64,000 nucleotides of DNA from Branchiostoma floridae (taxonomy: Eukaryota; Chordata; Leptocardii; Amphioxiformes; Branchiostomatidae), in contig NW_023365791.1 in the NCBI RefSeq assembly GCF_000003815.2, positions 210,917 through 274,916 on the forward strand, read 5' to 3'. Position 1 is the stretch's first letter. Each line of letters begins with the position of its first letter. Made by a program: the position numbers and the translations under genes. Positions 10,217 to 20,738 of this stretch are shown here, one piece after another. A model generated the notes under the pieces. That model saw only the letters and a program-made list of their open reading frames with translations, was not told where the DNA came from and did not search any database.

Positions 10217-11509
10217 TTAACCCTCGGCAATGCACTGCAAGGAAAGAATAACAACAAATGTTAAGAATGTGATCCTCAAATTAGGTACAGGACACATTTT
10301 ATATATTTATGCAAGGGAATATTTGTTCTGTTATTTTCTGTTATTTTTTCATGAAACTCACCAAACAGATCCACACGAAGATCCAGGGCCAGAAGAAGAA
10401 GCTGATGATGCAATGCAGGGCGTGGTTCACCTTGTCACGGCTGCAATAGTAATACAGGTAATCAATAAGACGACAGAGTTATCTTGTTGTATTTTCCTTA
10501 CTTGGTACGTTAAGGTTCATATTTCCCTAGACGTCGATCGTGCTGCGACTTAAATACATAGACCATAAACATACAAAGCATAAAAAACGTCTTTATCTAT
10601 GAAAGCAGGAAAAGTGACAGTATGAGTGAAAAGAAAACAAACACACAAAGAATAGAAAGATAATTTTGTCTATAAAATTCGGTCGTAGCGAGCTGGTTGC
10701 CGTCCTACAGTGTGAGTTGTGTAAAAAAAAACTCACTCCAACATTATCTTCTCCCAAAGCCCACATTTTACTAATCTTATACGCCTTTTCTGTTCTTAAC
10801 AACTGATTATACCACAATTTTTCATCACTTCAGACTGTTGTCCGTACCGTTCATTCTGGATGACCACTGTCTGCGGTGCAGTTGGGGCCATCACCACGGT
10901 GGTCTGCTGCTGGGCCGCGGGAGGCGGTGGTCCGTACCCTGGTGCCGGCTGCCCGTACCCTGGTGCCGGTTGCCCGTACCCTGGTGCCGGTTGCCCGTAC
11001 CCTGGCCCAGGCGGTGGTGGTTGGGCGTATCCCCCTGGAGGAGGAGCCCCGTACGCACCGGGTGGAGATGCCCCATATCCCTGGGGTGGAGGTGCCTCAT
11101 ACCCCTGGGGAGGAGGTGCCCCATACCCCTGGGGTGGAGGTGCCCCGTACCCCTGCGGTGGCGGTGCCCCGTACCCCGGCTAGTATAGGAAAACAGTATT
11201 AACTATTAATAGTAATAATGATATTTTCATATTCATTGCACAGATAAACTAGAACTAATTATACATAATTTTTAGCTATAGAAGTTCATTCCTTTCTATT
11301 CTTACTAGGGAATTCGTATAACTTAACACTAATGTATTGTAGCACTTCCTCCGCAGTTGTATTCTCTTCATAACTTAGTACAAATCAAGCAAATAAACCT
11401 GTATATGTGCATGTCCTGGCCGTGAAACAAGAAAATGCTCCGCATCATAGGCGTCGCCAAAATGACTTACCTGTGGCACATAACCAGGTGGCGGTGGTCC
11501 TTTGTCCAT
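10217..11509 (-). CDS. Pro/Gly/Tyr-rich single-pass membrane protein, paralogue 2
   Basis: Four exons, minus strand: 11471-11509, 10848-11179, 10362-10440, 10217-10234. All junctions are AG/GT and phases agree, giving 155 residues. It starts [13 protein letters not shown]. Residues 14-100 are heptad-like repeats (PPPQGYGA, later PAPGYGQ), then a Gln-rich [16 protein letters not shown] segment. The motif [14 protein letters not shown] leads into a Trp-rich membrane helix [13 protein letters not shown] near the C-terminus, and the protein ends CIAEG. The topology suggests a small membrane protein with a long disordered cytosolic or luminal tail. Its neighbour at 14355-19706 has the same exon order, phases and C-terminal motif, so the two are tandem duplicates. 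No named family is recognised. The last exon is only 18 bases long and is called by analogy with its paralogue. Confidence 0.78.
10891..11179 (-). repeat. Coding tandem repeats in paralogue 2
   Basis: Two repeat arrays lie head to tail in one exon: about six 24-base units encoding PPPQGYGA-like octapeptides (11040-11179), and four 21-base units encoding PAPGYGQ (about 10930-11010). The second array is nearly identical between units, which suggests recent expansion. Confidence 0.85.
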
Positions 11510-12668
11510 TTAAAAGATCGTCAACACCAAAATGCCAAGGAAAAGTTGATCCGCAACAGTTTAGGCTATACGGAAACGGAAGAGAGAAAGAAATGTTACG
11601 AACGTCACTCGCAAACGGAAGTAGTAATGTTAAATGTAGCGTTACTACGTAGGTGTAGCTATAACTTTCTTTCGATCCAAGAGGAAGTACTGACACCCAC
11701 CACCATCTTATATCTACACAAAAGACGTAAGGCAAACTGGAGTTAGGCCCAAAACAAATCTAGTATCCACAATTCTATCTTGGTCAACATTGCTCCACTT
11801 AATATTCACTCTCCCATATGCACAGGCGAGATTTAACGATTTATTCTATCGCCATTTTCATGGTGAATCACCGATAACTTTGTATGCTAAATGATCTTTA
11901 AACGAAAAGACAAGATTAGAAACTTTTAACAGCAACAAATGACTTTTTTCGCTTTCCAAACATCAGGTGGAATTCTAGTTCTCGGCCTGGCACAGTAACA
12001 AGTGGCATAGCTCTATCATTTTGGCAAAGATCCTACGTAAATGTCTAAAAAAAAACCAACTCGAATGTAAAGTTGTCATGTTCTGTAAGTGTGTGACGCC
12101 ATTTTGAAATCAGTAAGTCGGAGCAGGAAATTGTTGACGACGAATCCTGACCGTGACTTTGACATGTAAGGGTTATGTCCAACTGTAGATTTCACAGTGA
12201 AAATCACAAGCATAAAATGCTCTACCATGATTGAGGCACATCTTACAAATCCATTTACAAACTTACCTCTTTGCTATGGCACGACGGAGACAGCTCTCTG
12301 GGGTACGTACTATCCAAACATGCCCTCCCCGGGTTGGGTGTCAGCTCACCGTGGACCGCGTTGTCACAGTGAGAAGCCTACACAAAGGTAACCGTGGTCA
12401 CGGGGTGTAACACTACACCATAGTTCTGTCTGGTGGTATGCTAACTTTATTACGGTTTCAAGTTGTTGCTGGTCAATACACGTCAATTGGGTCAACAGTG
12501 GTGCAGGGATTCTTGTCTTGAGCGCACCAAAATGAGCAAACGATAAAACGAACGGACAGCAGCTCTTACTGCTACGTATTTTGTAACGTATGTGTAAAAT
12601 ATGTGTAAGTTTATAGGGACTTAAGATTATGTAAACTGTTCCTCTGTTTTACTGTACTTCATCTGTAC

Positions 12669-12765
12669 CTTGTCTGACCCTGGCCTTACCTCTTCCGACA
12701 TGATCTCAATGGAAAGTGGACTCCGGGCCAATTTGAGCTTTCATGAATTAACAAAAGTTTAAACA
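12669..12765 (+). repeat. Dispersed retroposon-like tail, copy 1
   Basis: CTGACCCTGGCCTTACCTC, a CATGA-CTCAATGGAAAG stretch, then GGGCCAATTTGAGCTTTCAT and an A-rich end. Related copies occur at about 26008-26096 (plus) and 46705-46785 (minus). The conserved 3' boundary followed by A-rich sequence suggests a LINE or SINE 3' end. Confidence 0.6.
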
Positions 12766-13897
12766 AACAAAAAGGATAGAAATTGATAAACAGGCGAAAC
12801 ATGACCTCCAAGAGTCACGCTTCAGTCACTACATTGCCATTGAATACATATCAATAAAAATACTTTAAAAAACGACACAACGACATATACTAAGAGTATG
12901 GAGAAGTACTTATTCAAAATTTAAGATTCCAGTATTGGTAATTGCAAGATACATCCAAATTTTCCTTCATAACAACATCTTCGTTTATGGTATAACCAAT
13001 AAGTCTTAAACAATCGTGGAACTAGAGTACTGATCTAAACATTTCTCTACTTCATTCTAAAGACTAGATATTTCATCGTAAAGATTGAAAATCCACGTAA
13101 GTAGATGCACAATAAAACGATATGAAATATATCTAATCATAAGATAGTTGAAGAACAAATGTACATAATTATACAAATGACAAACACAACGATTGTGACA
13201 TATCCATTTACAAATTTACGTTGATTTGAAAGGTTTTCGTTTGAAAGTTTGATACAGACACTCATCAGCTCCGTTGGTGCAAAATACATGTTCATAGGCG
13301 TCATTGTAATATGCAAACTATCATCCAAAAAGTACGTACATACACATCGTCGAGACAATTTTTCCTGAATAAAACTTTGTAGATTAACCATATACTACCC
13401 CCCTCAACCCGATTAGTTTTTAGATTATTACGCTATAAATTTATCTTTCTTGGATACTATATTCCTACCTTGTACAGTACTAAAAGAATATCTTCAGATG
13501 ATATGCACAGTCCCAATTATGCAATTAAACGATATGCTGGTTTGAATTGAAGTTTCTCTCTCCCCTTTAAGGTTTTGGTCCATAAAATGGAATGAAATAT
13601 TAGACAAAAGAACAAAATATAATATATTGTATAATTGCAATCAGATCATACCTTTACATTACATCGGAGTGACCACAAATCTGTAATATATGTTTACATA
13701 CAATTTCCATACAAGCTTATTAGTAATTATCTTCTGGATTACATTCATGTCTTAACTTTACAAATATATATTTCTGTGCACATTGACTTCGCTGAGAAAC
13801 TTCTGTGATATTAATGTACACCGTATTCAAGACCGCCCTCAAAGTGTTGTAAGGTATAGGGAAACGAGGAAGTCGAATAGTCAATACACCTTTCTCA

Positions 13898-14182
13898 CGC
13901 GGCGGCCATGATAGATCGAAAACGAGGTCAATGAGGCAAACAGACAAAACCTATTTCTAAAATCAGCTCCCATTTAGTTTCAAATAACAACTATGATAAC
14001 TAGTGTCTTGATTCAAAGATGTAGCAATTTGGAGTAGCGTAGACTGATCCCATATNNNNNNNNNNNNNNNNNNNNNNNNNNNNNNNNNNNNNNNNNNNNN
14101 NNNNNNNNNNNNNNNNNNNNNNNNNNNNNNNNNNNNNNNNNNNNNNNNNNNNNNNTCGTTTTCGATCTATCATGGCCGCGTC
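13898..14182. repeat. Inverted repeat bracketing an assembly gap
   Basis: GGCCATGATAGATCGAAAAC at about 13905 reappears as its reverse complement immediately right of the gap at about 14156-14180. The arms, about 26 bases visible, face each other across sequence that includes the 100-N gap. It is either a palindromic mobile element or a misjoined haplotype. Confidence 0.7.
14056..14155. other. Assembly gap (100 N)
   Basis: Exactly 100 unknown bases between the two tandem paralogues. Confidence 0.99.
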
Positions 14183-14354
14183 GGGAGAAAGGTTTATACG
14201 ACGGACAGACAGGTGAACATAGGTTATTGTTGTATCTTCAGCTCCTGGGTGAAAAGTTTGGATCATTCCATTGACGGATATGATGACAGTCCTGGTTTGT
14301 AGAGAGAGGAGGGTGGGGTATGTTCATCTGTTGTTATGGATACGAAGTCTTCCT

Positions 14355-17300
14355 TCAGTCACCTTCCATCATACACTGGAGAAACAACAAAAAGGAAGTG
14401 AAATTGAAAAATAGGTGTACAAAGTGTCTCGGCGTGAAGTATTTTTTCATTGCACTATGTACTGTACAGTTTTCTTTTCTGATATAAAGGAATAAAATGT
14501 GAGAAAACAGATTTGTCAAGAGGTTTGGAAACCTTACTCACCAAGACGATCCACACGAAGACCCATGGCCAGAAGAACAAGGTGATTATGCAGTGCAGAC
14601 AGTGGTTCACCTCGTTCCTGCAAGGATGATATCAAAAACGCATGAAGAAATAATATTCGTAAAACACTTTAAATGACCAAATCGAGTTTTTTTAAATGAC
14701 CAAATCGTTGGAAAGTACTACAGTCATCTGTGATCCGGTTTTTAGACAAGCTGCAAAGTTTGGCTGCACAGAACTGTAGTATTCACTGAACAACTACTAG
14801 AGATCCAAGCAGAGGCTGGTGTGGAAAATCGTGACCTTTTCCCTATATGCCGTATTTTCGACCAGCCTCCCCACCAACAAAGTTGCTATACGTGGAGTGG
14901 AGTTTGATAGGATAGCGATTAGCTGTTAACAGCCTTTGAGCCTCCGTTCACCAGCAGAGGTTAGTGGGGAGGCTGGTCGGCAAATACGGCATATAAGGAA
15001 ACGGTCACGATATTCCACACCAACCTCTGCTTGGAGAGTACTGTACATCTACGGAAACGGAATTGTGCAAGAAGAAAGCCTACCGACGCCTCTGGACAAC
15101 AACAGTAGTAGGCTGCTGCTGCGCCACCACTACTGTGGTCTGCTGTGCTTGTGGATAGCCCGGCTGAACCGGCTGTGGAGCGTATCCCTGGGGTGGGGCG
15201 CCGTACGGCTGGGGTGGCGGAGCATACCCCTGGGGTGGGGGTGCGTATCCGGCTGGGGGTGGGGGTCCGTACCCCTGGGGTGGGGGAGCGTATCCCTGGG
15301 GTGGAGGAGCGTACCCCTGGGGTGGGGGGCCTGGGCCGTACTGTGGTGGCGGCGGTCCCTGGGTAAGAGAGATGTTTAAATGTAAACATTGCGTCAACCG
15401 TAAACGTTAGTGAAGACTTGTTTTTTGAGGATATCTTAAATCAGCAAAGACATAAGTGTGCGATGTCTCTTACCAGACACACTACTTGATGACGTACAAC
15501 TATTTCATTAAAGCTAAGGTCACATTTCCAAACTGGGGCCCGGCCGTGCTGTTTGTGGAAACAGAAATAGAGATGCATACGTAAAAATATACAATATTCT
15601 CTTTACGTCTTGCGCAGCTTTATTTCTTTTATATGATCTTAGCTCCCGAAAGCTGCCAGGTCGGGCCCCGGTTTGGAAATGTAAAGTAGGCCTTTATTGG
15701 CCCACGGTACACGTGTGGACTTTAGCAGTTCTACAGTGACTACCCCGGCGATGTGAGGGTTTCACCATTATATCGTGAACGAATTGTCCATCCACTGCAG
15801 TACCTGTTGATAGTGAACAGTTTGTCGGCATCCTGACACACTGAGGTGCGCCATATTCGCATTCCAATATGCAAACACCAAGATTGTTACACAAGCATAT
15901 GACCATGATATCACTCGGTGTGCACTCGGTGTATTTAAGAACGAGTTACCAACGGAACATTTTAGCGGTCATCTGGCTTTAAGATAGTCCTTAGGAGTAA
16001 CTAAATTTTAATGCCAGGAATAACGATATACTTTCATAACTTCCACGACGTTCATGCATGCATTAAGCGATTCCAACGGCCTGTGAACCGTTAGTATGAC
16101 CATTTATACGACGTAAACACATTGCTCGCTACATGTAGTTGGAGATATTCTGATGAAAAAAAATCGTGCCACAAAGTCTCTAATTTGAAATAGTATTCCG
16201 GCCCCGTTAGCCCCATATGGTAAATAACAAGTTACCTCATCTTTTGGTGAAACGCTCATAGTACCCCGTAATGTTACCACACAGCGTCAGGTGTCAACAA
16301 CAATGTACAACTGTTATATTCTGCGTCGCACACGACACCTGTTGACGTCACGCCTGACGACGTCAAGGTGATCCTATTATTCTGAGGATCAATAGATGAT
16401 TACTGTACAGCTGATCATGTGATTGCTGTGCGGTTGGGCGTTGTCATATCTGCTTTCCCTTTAATCATCTTATCATATCAGATCACAAATATTGTTCTGC
16501 TTTCGAATTTAAATTCAGGTTCTTTTGTGTTGTCGAAACTCTGATAATAATCGGATAATTACTTGTTTAGCCGATTGTTGTGAGGTTAGGCGTTGTCATT
16601 AGCCTGAGTACCATCCGTATTCTACGGGGGCTAGCCGGCTCTTTACACTCGCTAACCCTAAGGAGCCCGGTAGAAATAGGATGGTACCCAGGCTAGTTGT
16701 CNNNNNNNNNNNNNNNNNNNNNNNNNNNNNNNNNNNNNNNNNNNNNNNNNNNNNNNNNNNNNNNNNNNNNNNNNNNNNNNNNNNNNNNNNNNNNNNNNNN
16801 NTCGGGTTAATTTTGGGTTGGGAAAGTTCCGTGTTGAATGTGGCTTTCGAATTCGCTTGAAGTTCTGCTTTGTAGATGAATTTCGCTACTGTGGACAATG
16901 GGACATGTATTTTGGACACACGCGTAGCGCCATAGTCAGTGAACTCTGTTTCAACTCCGCTTATTCTAAACAGGTTAAGAGGAATCATACAGATCACAGA
17001 GCTAACTTGTATATTGCTATAACATGCGTTATATATACAACCATTTCAGAAGACATTGTCAAAACGCAGTCCGTACTTTCTTCCGGTTGATGATCACGCA
17101 CACACAAAATTCCAATTGGCTAACAACCTATTGTCTGGCAGTATCGTAATTTTCGAAATGGCATGATGTGAGCAATACGTAGTTATGAATTATTCAGCGA
17201 TGACTGTCTTACCACAGCCATGGAAACCAAGGACAACACATGCGCGCTGTCTTGTTCTATATGACTCAAATAGGCTAATTAAGTTTGTCAGAGGGGCCCC

Positions 17301-19706
17301 AAGAGGGACATATCTTAAATCAAGCGGAGAACATCATTATAGTACTAACGACGGCAATGACGACATCAAATTGACAAAAAGAGAGTATGACAGTTTGGTT
17401 ATTATATGAAGATTTGCAGGATCAGATTATTACGGAGCTTTCATTGGCTCGTCCATTCTTTCATTCATTCATTTATTCATTCATTCATTCATTTCCTTTT
17501 TTATTCGTGTATTACATGAGAGCATAAAAATGAGTACAATTATAATGTGATATGATTGGATAGAATAGCTGGATAAACATTGAATTTGCTACCAGTTACT
17601 TATCAATTGGGCAATGTGCTAATGATGAAATCGTCATCTTTTATGCAAAGGCTTTTGAGTATCAGAAATTGGTATGTTGAATCTAGCATTAAATTAAATG
17701 CATTTTTATCGATGCATGTTCATACAGCTAACACATCAAATGTTAATACACAGATAAGAAACCTACCGGCGCTGCGGCACTGTACGGTGGAGGCTGGTAC
17801 GGAGGTGGTACCTGTTGAGGCTGGATATGGGGAAATACAGGTATCTCTATGAATCCTGGCATCTTTACGTATCTATATCTGTATAAAATTACTTGAATGT
17901 ATTGTTGCAGAAATGTTAAATACATCATTCATATACATAGCGGAACAACCGGGTGAATGCATATTTCCGTTTATCGTCGTGTACATGTATGTCTATTTAT
18001 TCTTTAGGAAAATACAATTACTAGTACCTTCGCTAGAAGGCTATGTTTTCCGTAGCGTTTGTGTGTATAGTTGACTAGCATAACCCTAAAATGCCTGGGT
18101 GGATTGTATTGATAATTGGTGCGTGGGTAGGTGTCCCTGAAACGAGTAGATTTTTGGCTCCCTAGCGGCTTACTATGGTACTGCATCGGTTTTATATATC
18201 GAGGGTTCTGGCTAGTGAACAAGTGGCTAGTGAAGAATATAACGTTAGTTGATTTGCAAATTTTTCAAGTGGAGTTAAACCAGAAGTATCAATCTAACGT
18301 AGAACGAAAGTGAAACCACGCATCAAGGAAGTCATTCGTGTCACAGCTGCTGGTCATTTCCATAACATAATGATAAAATGAGAAAGGAAGAAAAAACATA
18401 AATCATATACGTTAATTATGTCTAGACTGAAAGTAATCTACAGTCTATTGCATAACATAAATGACGAGCATGCGACCTTGCAATCAAATTTGGCTGTGAA
18501 TCCAATTTCATATATCTAAATATCAAGTACTTATGCGGAGCGCCTAATATACAAATCCAGCCAAGATTCTATCTAATTACTAAATTAGACAATTTGACAG
18601 TTTTCACCCAAACTCCGTGTGATTTACACATGTAGACTGCATGTACAATGTAACGTTATAATGTAAAAGAAATGTAGCAAAATGTAGCAAAATCATGCTT
18701 CCGGTATGGCTCTGGTGAAATTGGCCGTGACAAATCTTATGATAACATTTTCAGTCACGACATACGGATTCTGTACGACACATACGCGACTTTTCCAAGA
18801 ACGTCTCCAACTTTTTATCGTGTGACGAACGGCGCCAGTCACAATGTCTTACAATCAACGTACCGAAACCGTCTAAAGACTTAAGGCCGGAGTATCAAGT
18901 GGCCATGAACAAAAGTAGGTCAATTGAACGAGGCATTCCATTCATTTTTCTAAGCTGCATATTTTGTGTTGTATCTTGTGTATTGTTTTGTTATTAGATA
19001 TAACATAAAAGATTGGTAGTCAAACTGCAAGTGATGCAATATTTAGGATCAGGATCAGACCGAATGAATGAATGAAAGATTTAACCTGCATGTCATTGGC
19101 CATAATTGAACATCGCCATATGGCATTTCCTCTCAATGAATAAACAACATTGTCGATAGCGAGAAAAAAATGGTTATTTTATACATCTAGATCTGGCTGA
19201 CTTCCAAAGATATTGTTACGGTCACCTCTTCTCAAATCCCGTCCATGTAGTGATTTGTAATATTGATCTAATGTTACACAGTGAAAGGTCGAACGTGTCA
19301 AGTCGCCACATGCCATGTTTGTGTTAGCAAAACATGGGGAGTTTTTCTGGCTCACAAGCGTACCAGTGACCACCTGGCAACTGTCTCACCTTTGTACATG
19401 TTACAAATTACTGTTGCTATAAAATTTGAGCTTCTGATTTGAATGTGTATGTACAAAATCGGTGGTACAAACCAGGAAATGATGTATGAAAAAAAAAATG
19501 TTACGAACCCTATAACGATATCTCCCACTACTACAGTACGTTATCTGATGTGTTTACGGTCTTCGTTTGTCTGGATCGCCAGTCCAGTAGATATTAGACT
19601 ATGTAACGTTAGACTATGTACACCATACCTGAGGAGGATAGCCGGCCTGTGGTGGGTAGGCAGGGTCTTTTGGTGGAGCGCTCGGAGCATAGGCAGGGTC
19701 AGCCAT
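14355..19706 (-). CDS. Pro/Gly/Tyr-rich single-pass membrane protein, paralogue 1
   Basis: Five exons, minus strand: 19629-19706, 17767-17820, 15084-15358, 14542-14617, 14355-14375. Phases agree throughout, giving 167 residues. It starts [20 protein letters not shown]. Exon 2 adds [18 protein letters not shown]. Exon 3 encodes seven or so PPPQGYA repeats and then a [20 protein letters not shown] segment. Exon 4 encodes [18 protein letters not shown] and the rest of a Trp-rich transmembrane helix. The last exon encodes CMMEGD and TGA after a strong pyrimidine tract. The VNH-LHCI-(F)FWPW-FVWI-LC block is shared with the downstream paralogue. The Pro/Tyr repeats suit WW or SH3 partners, but that is inference. 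A MITE sits in intron 3. The gene is divergent from COMMD7, about 1 kb away. The family is not recognised. Confidence 0.8.
14812..15040. mobile_element. MITE with roughly 80-bp arms, same family as 8512-8698
   Basis: The left arm starts at CCAAGCAGAGGCTGGTGTGG and the right arm ends in the reverse complement (CCACACCAACCTCTGCTTGG). The arms extend inward through CCGTATTTTCGACCAGCCTC and its complement. Shared CCAAGCAGAGG ends link it to the MITEs at 8512 and 19885, although the interior differs. No clear target duplication found. It lies in intron 3 of paralogue 1. Confidence 0.8.
15360..16599. other. Intron 2 of paralogue 1, distal part
   Basis: No exon or recognisable repeat apart from a near duplication of a 20-base GGTTGGGCGTTGTCAT-type string at about 16430 and 16582, and a palindromic CRE (TGACGTCA, 16343-16350). 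Confidence 0.45.
16600..16696. mobile_element. Short MITE abutting an assembly gap
   Basis: TAGCCTGAGTACCATCC at the left is mirrored by GGATGGTACCCAGGCTA at the right over 97 bases. GTTGTC occurs just outside both ends and may be a target duplication. The 100-N gap starts five bases after the element. Confidence 0.75.
16702..16801. other. Assembly gap (100 N)
   Basis: Exactly 100 unknown bases inside intron 2 of paralogue 1. Confidence 0.99.
17456..17500 (+). repeat. (ATTC)n microsatellite
   Basis: About ten imperfect TTCA/ATTC units within intron 2 of paralogue 1. Shorter related (AATG)n runs occur at about 19066 and 26297. Confidence 0.9.
17821..19628. other. Intron 1 of paralogue 1
   Basis: No coding exon recognised. 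It contains an (AATG)3 run at about 19066 and otherwise unique AT-rich sequence. Confidence 0.45.
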
Positions 19707-19884
19707 GTTTGATTCCAGCCTACCTATAATTTATGTAGTTATGCAGGATGACGGAGCGCCTGCGCTGTAAGCTTCATGGTCCGTCTGATGTAAAAAGTTT
19801 GACGTCATTTGAAGCCACAGAAAACATAAACGTTGTCACGATTTAAGAAGCTCCTTGGTAAATGTCAATACTAGCCACGAATAC

Positions 19885-20083
19885 ATACTCTCCAAGCAGA
19901 GGTTAGGCCCCGGCTGTTTTTAAATTCATTTTTAGGGGCGTTTTTATCGGGCTTTCTATTTTGTATTGTATCTTGCTATGTCAAAATCTAGGGAAGATAC
20001 AATACAAAGTAGAAATCCCGATAAAAACGACTAAAAAAAGTCTTTAAAAAACGGCCGGAGCCTAAACCTCTGCTTGAAGAGTA
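19885..20083. mobile_element. hAT-type MITE in the divergent promoter interval
   Basis: About 199 bp, inverted ends TACTCTCCAAGCAGAGGTTA and the complement of CCTCTGCTTGAAGAGTA, with complementary T-rich and A-rich inner arms (GGGCTTTCTATTTTGTATTG and reverse). ACGAATAC precedes it (19877-19884) and follows it (20084-20091), an 8-bp duplication. It is closely related to 8512-8698 and lies between paralogue 1 and COMMD7. Confidence 0.88.
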
Positions 20084-20730
20084 ACGAATACATAAATCGT
20101 AGATTTACCCATACATAGAAATTGTCAGAATGTACAGTTACGCAAAAGCACACTTGAGAGATCCTGTGAGATATTCGATGCAATTGTTACTTTTTAAGTT
20201 TTAACATGAAAGAGATATAAAAATCGCGGTTGATCATAGAATGCTAAGCAATAAGAAACAAAACAGAATGAATATTTCTCTTCAGTCATATCATGTAACG
20301 TTATGACTGACAATTAAAGTTTAATATGAAATCACTTCTGAATCATCAACGTTATAGTTGGGTAATAAAAAGTCTGCCCTACAAGTTGACGTTGATACGC
20401 ATAAAAGCGGTCTCACTCTACGCACGTTTTTAAGTTGTGAATACGTTTTAATTGCCATTGTGGTAATTAATAATTATTATAATGCATTTATGGCATTTCG
20501 TTTACCTGTAGGATTCTGACATAATTTTTAGCATGTTCTGATGTAACGTTACTTGCTCAATTGAAATATTTGTTACCCAGTTAAAGCATTCTCTTGTACC
20601 ACATTTGTATTCTCTTTCACAATGCAAGCAATGAACGCCTGTGAAAGTGAAACGTAAAGAGGTTCATCTGTCAATCAACAAGTGCTTCACCTGGCCACGC
20701 CCCTACAGCATGTGACGATCCAAAACCAAG
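20084..20730. promoter_or_regulatory. 5' flank of COMMD7
   Basis: AT-rich sequence becoming CpG-containing near the start codon, without a TATA box at the expected distance. Typical of a housekeeping promoter shared head to head with a divergent gene. The exact start site is not determinable. Confidence 0.35.
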
Positions 20731-20738
20731 ATGGCGGC
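20728..20738 (+). promoter_or_regulatory. YY1-type motif over the start codon
   Basis: AAGATGGCGGC matches the YY1 consensus and includes the ATG. This arrangement is common at housekeeping genes in animals. It is also a good Kozak context (A at -3, G at +4). Confidence 0.55.

Larger units (their letters stand above)
11510..14354. other. Intergenic interval between the two paralogues
   Basis: It holds a dispersed repeat tail at 12669-12765 (see repeat entry), AT-rich unique sequence, an inverted repeat flanking the gap at 14056-14155, and no coding exon I can support. Confidence 0.5.

Noticed and set aside
10838-11202. Plus-strand frames over the repeat exon of paralogue 2
   Set aside because: Shadows of the minus-strand exon, which has splice sites, phase-matched neighbours and a paralogue.
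14936-15379. Plus-strand 147-codon frame over the repeat exon of paralogue 1
   Set aside because: Antisense shadow of exon 3 that also crosses a MITE.
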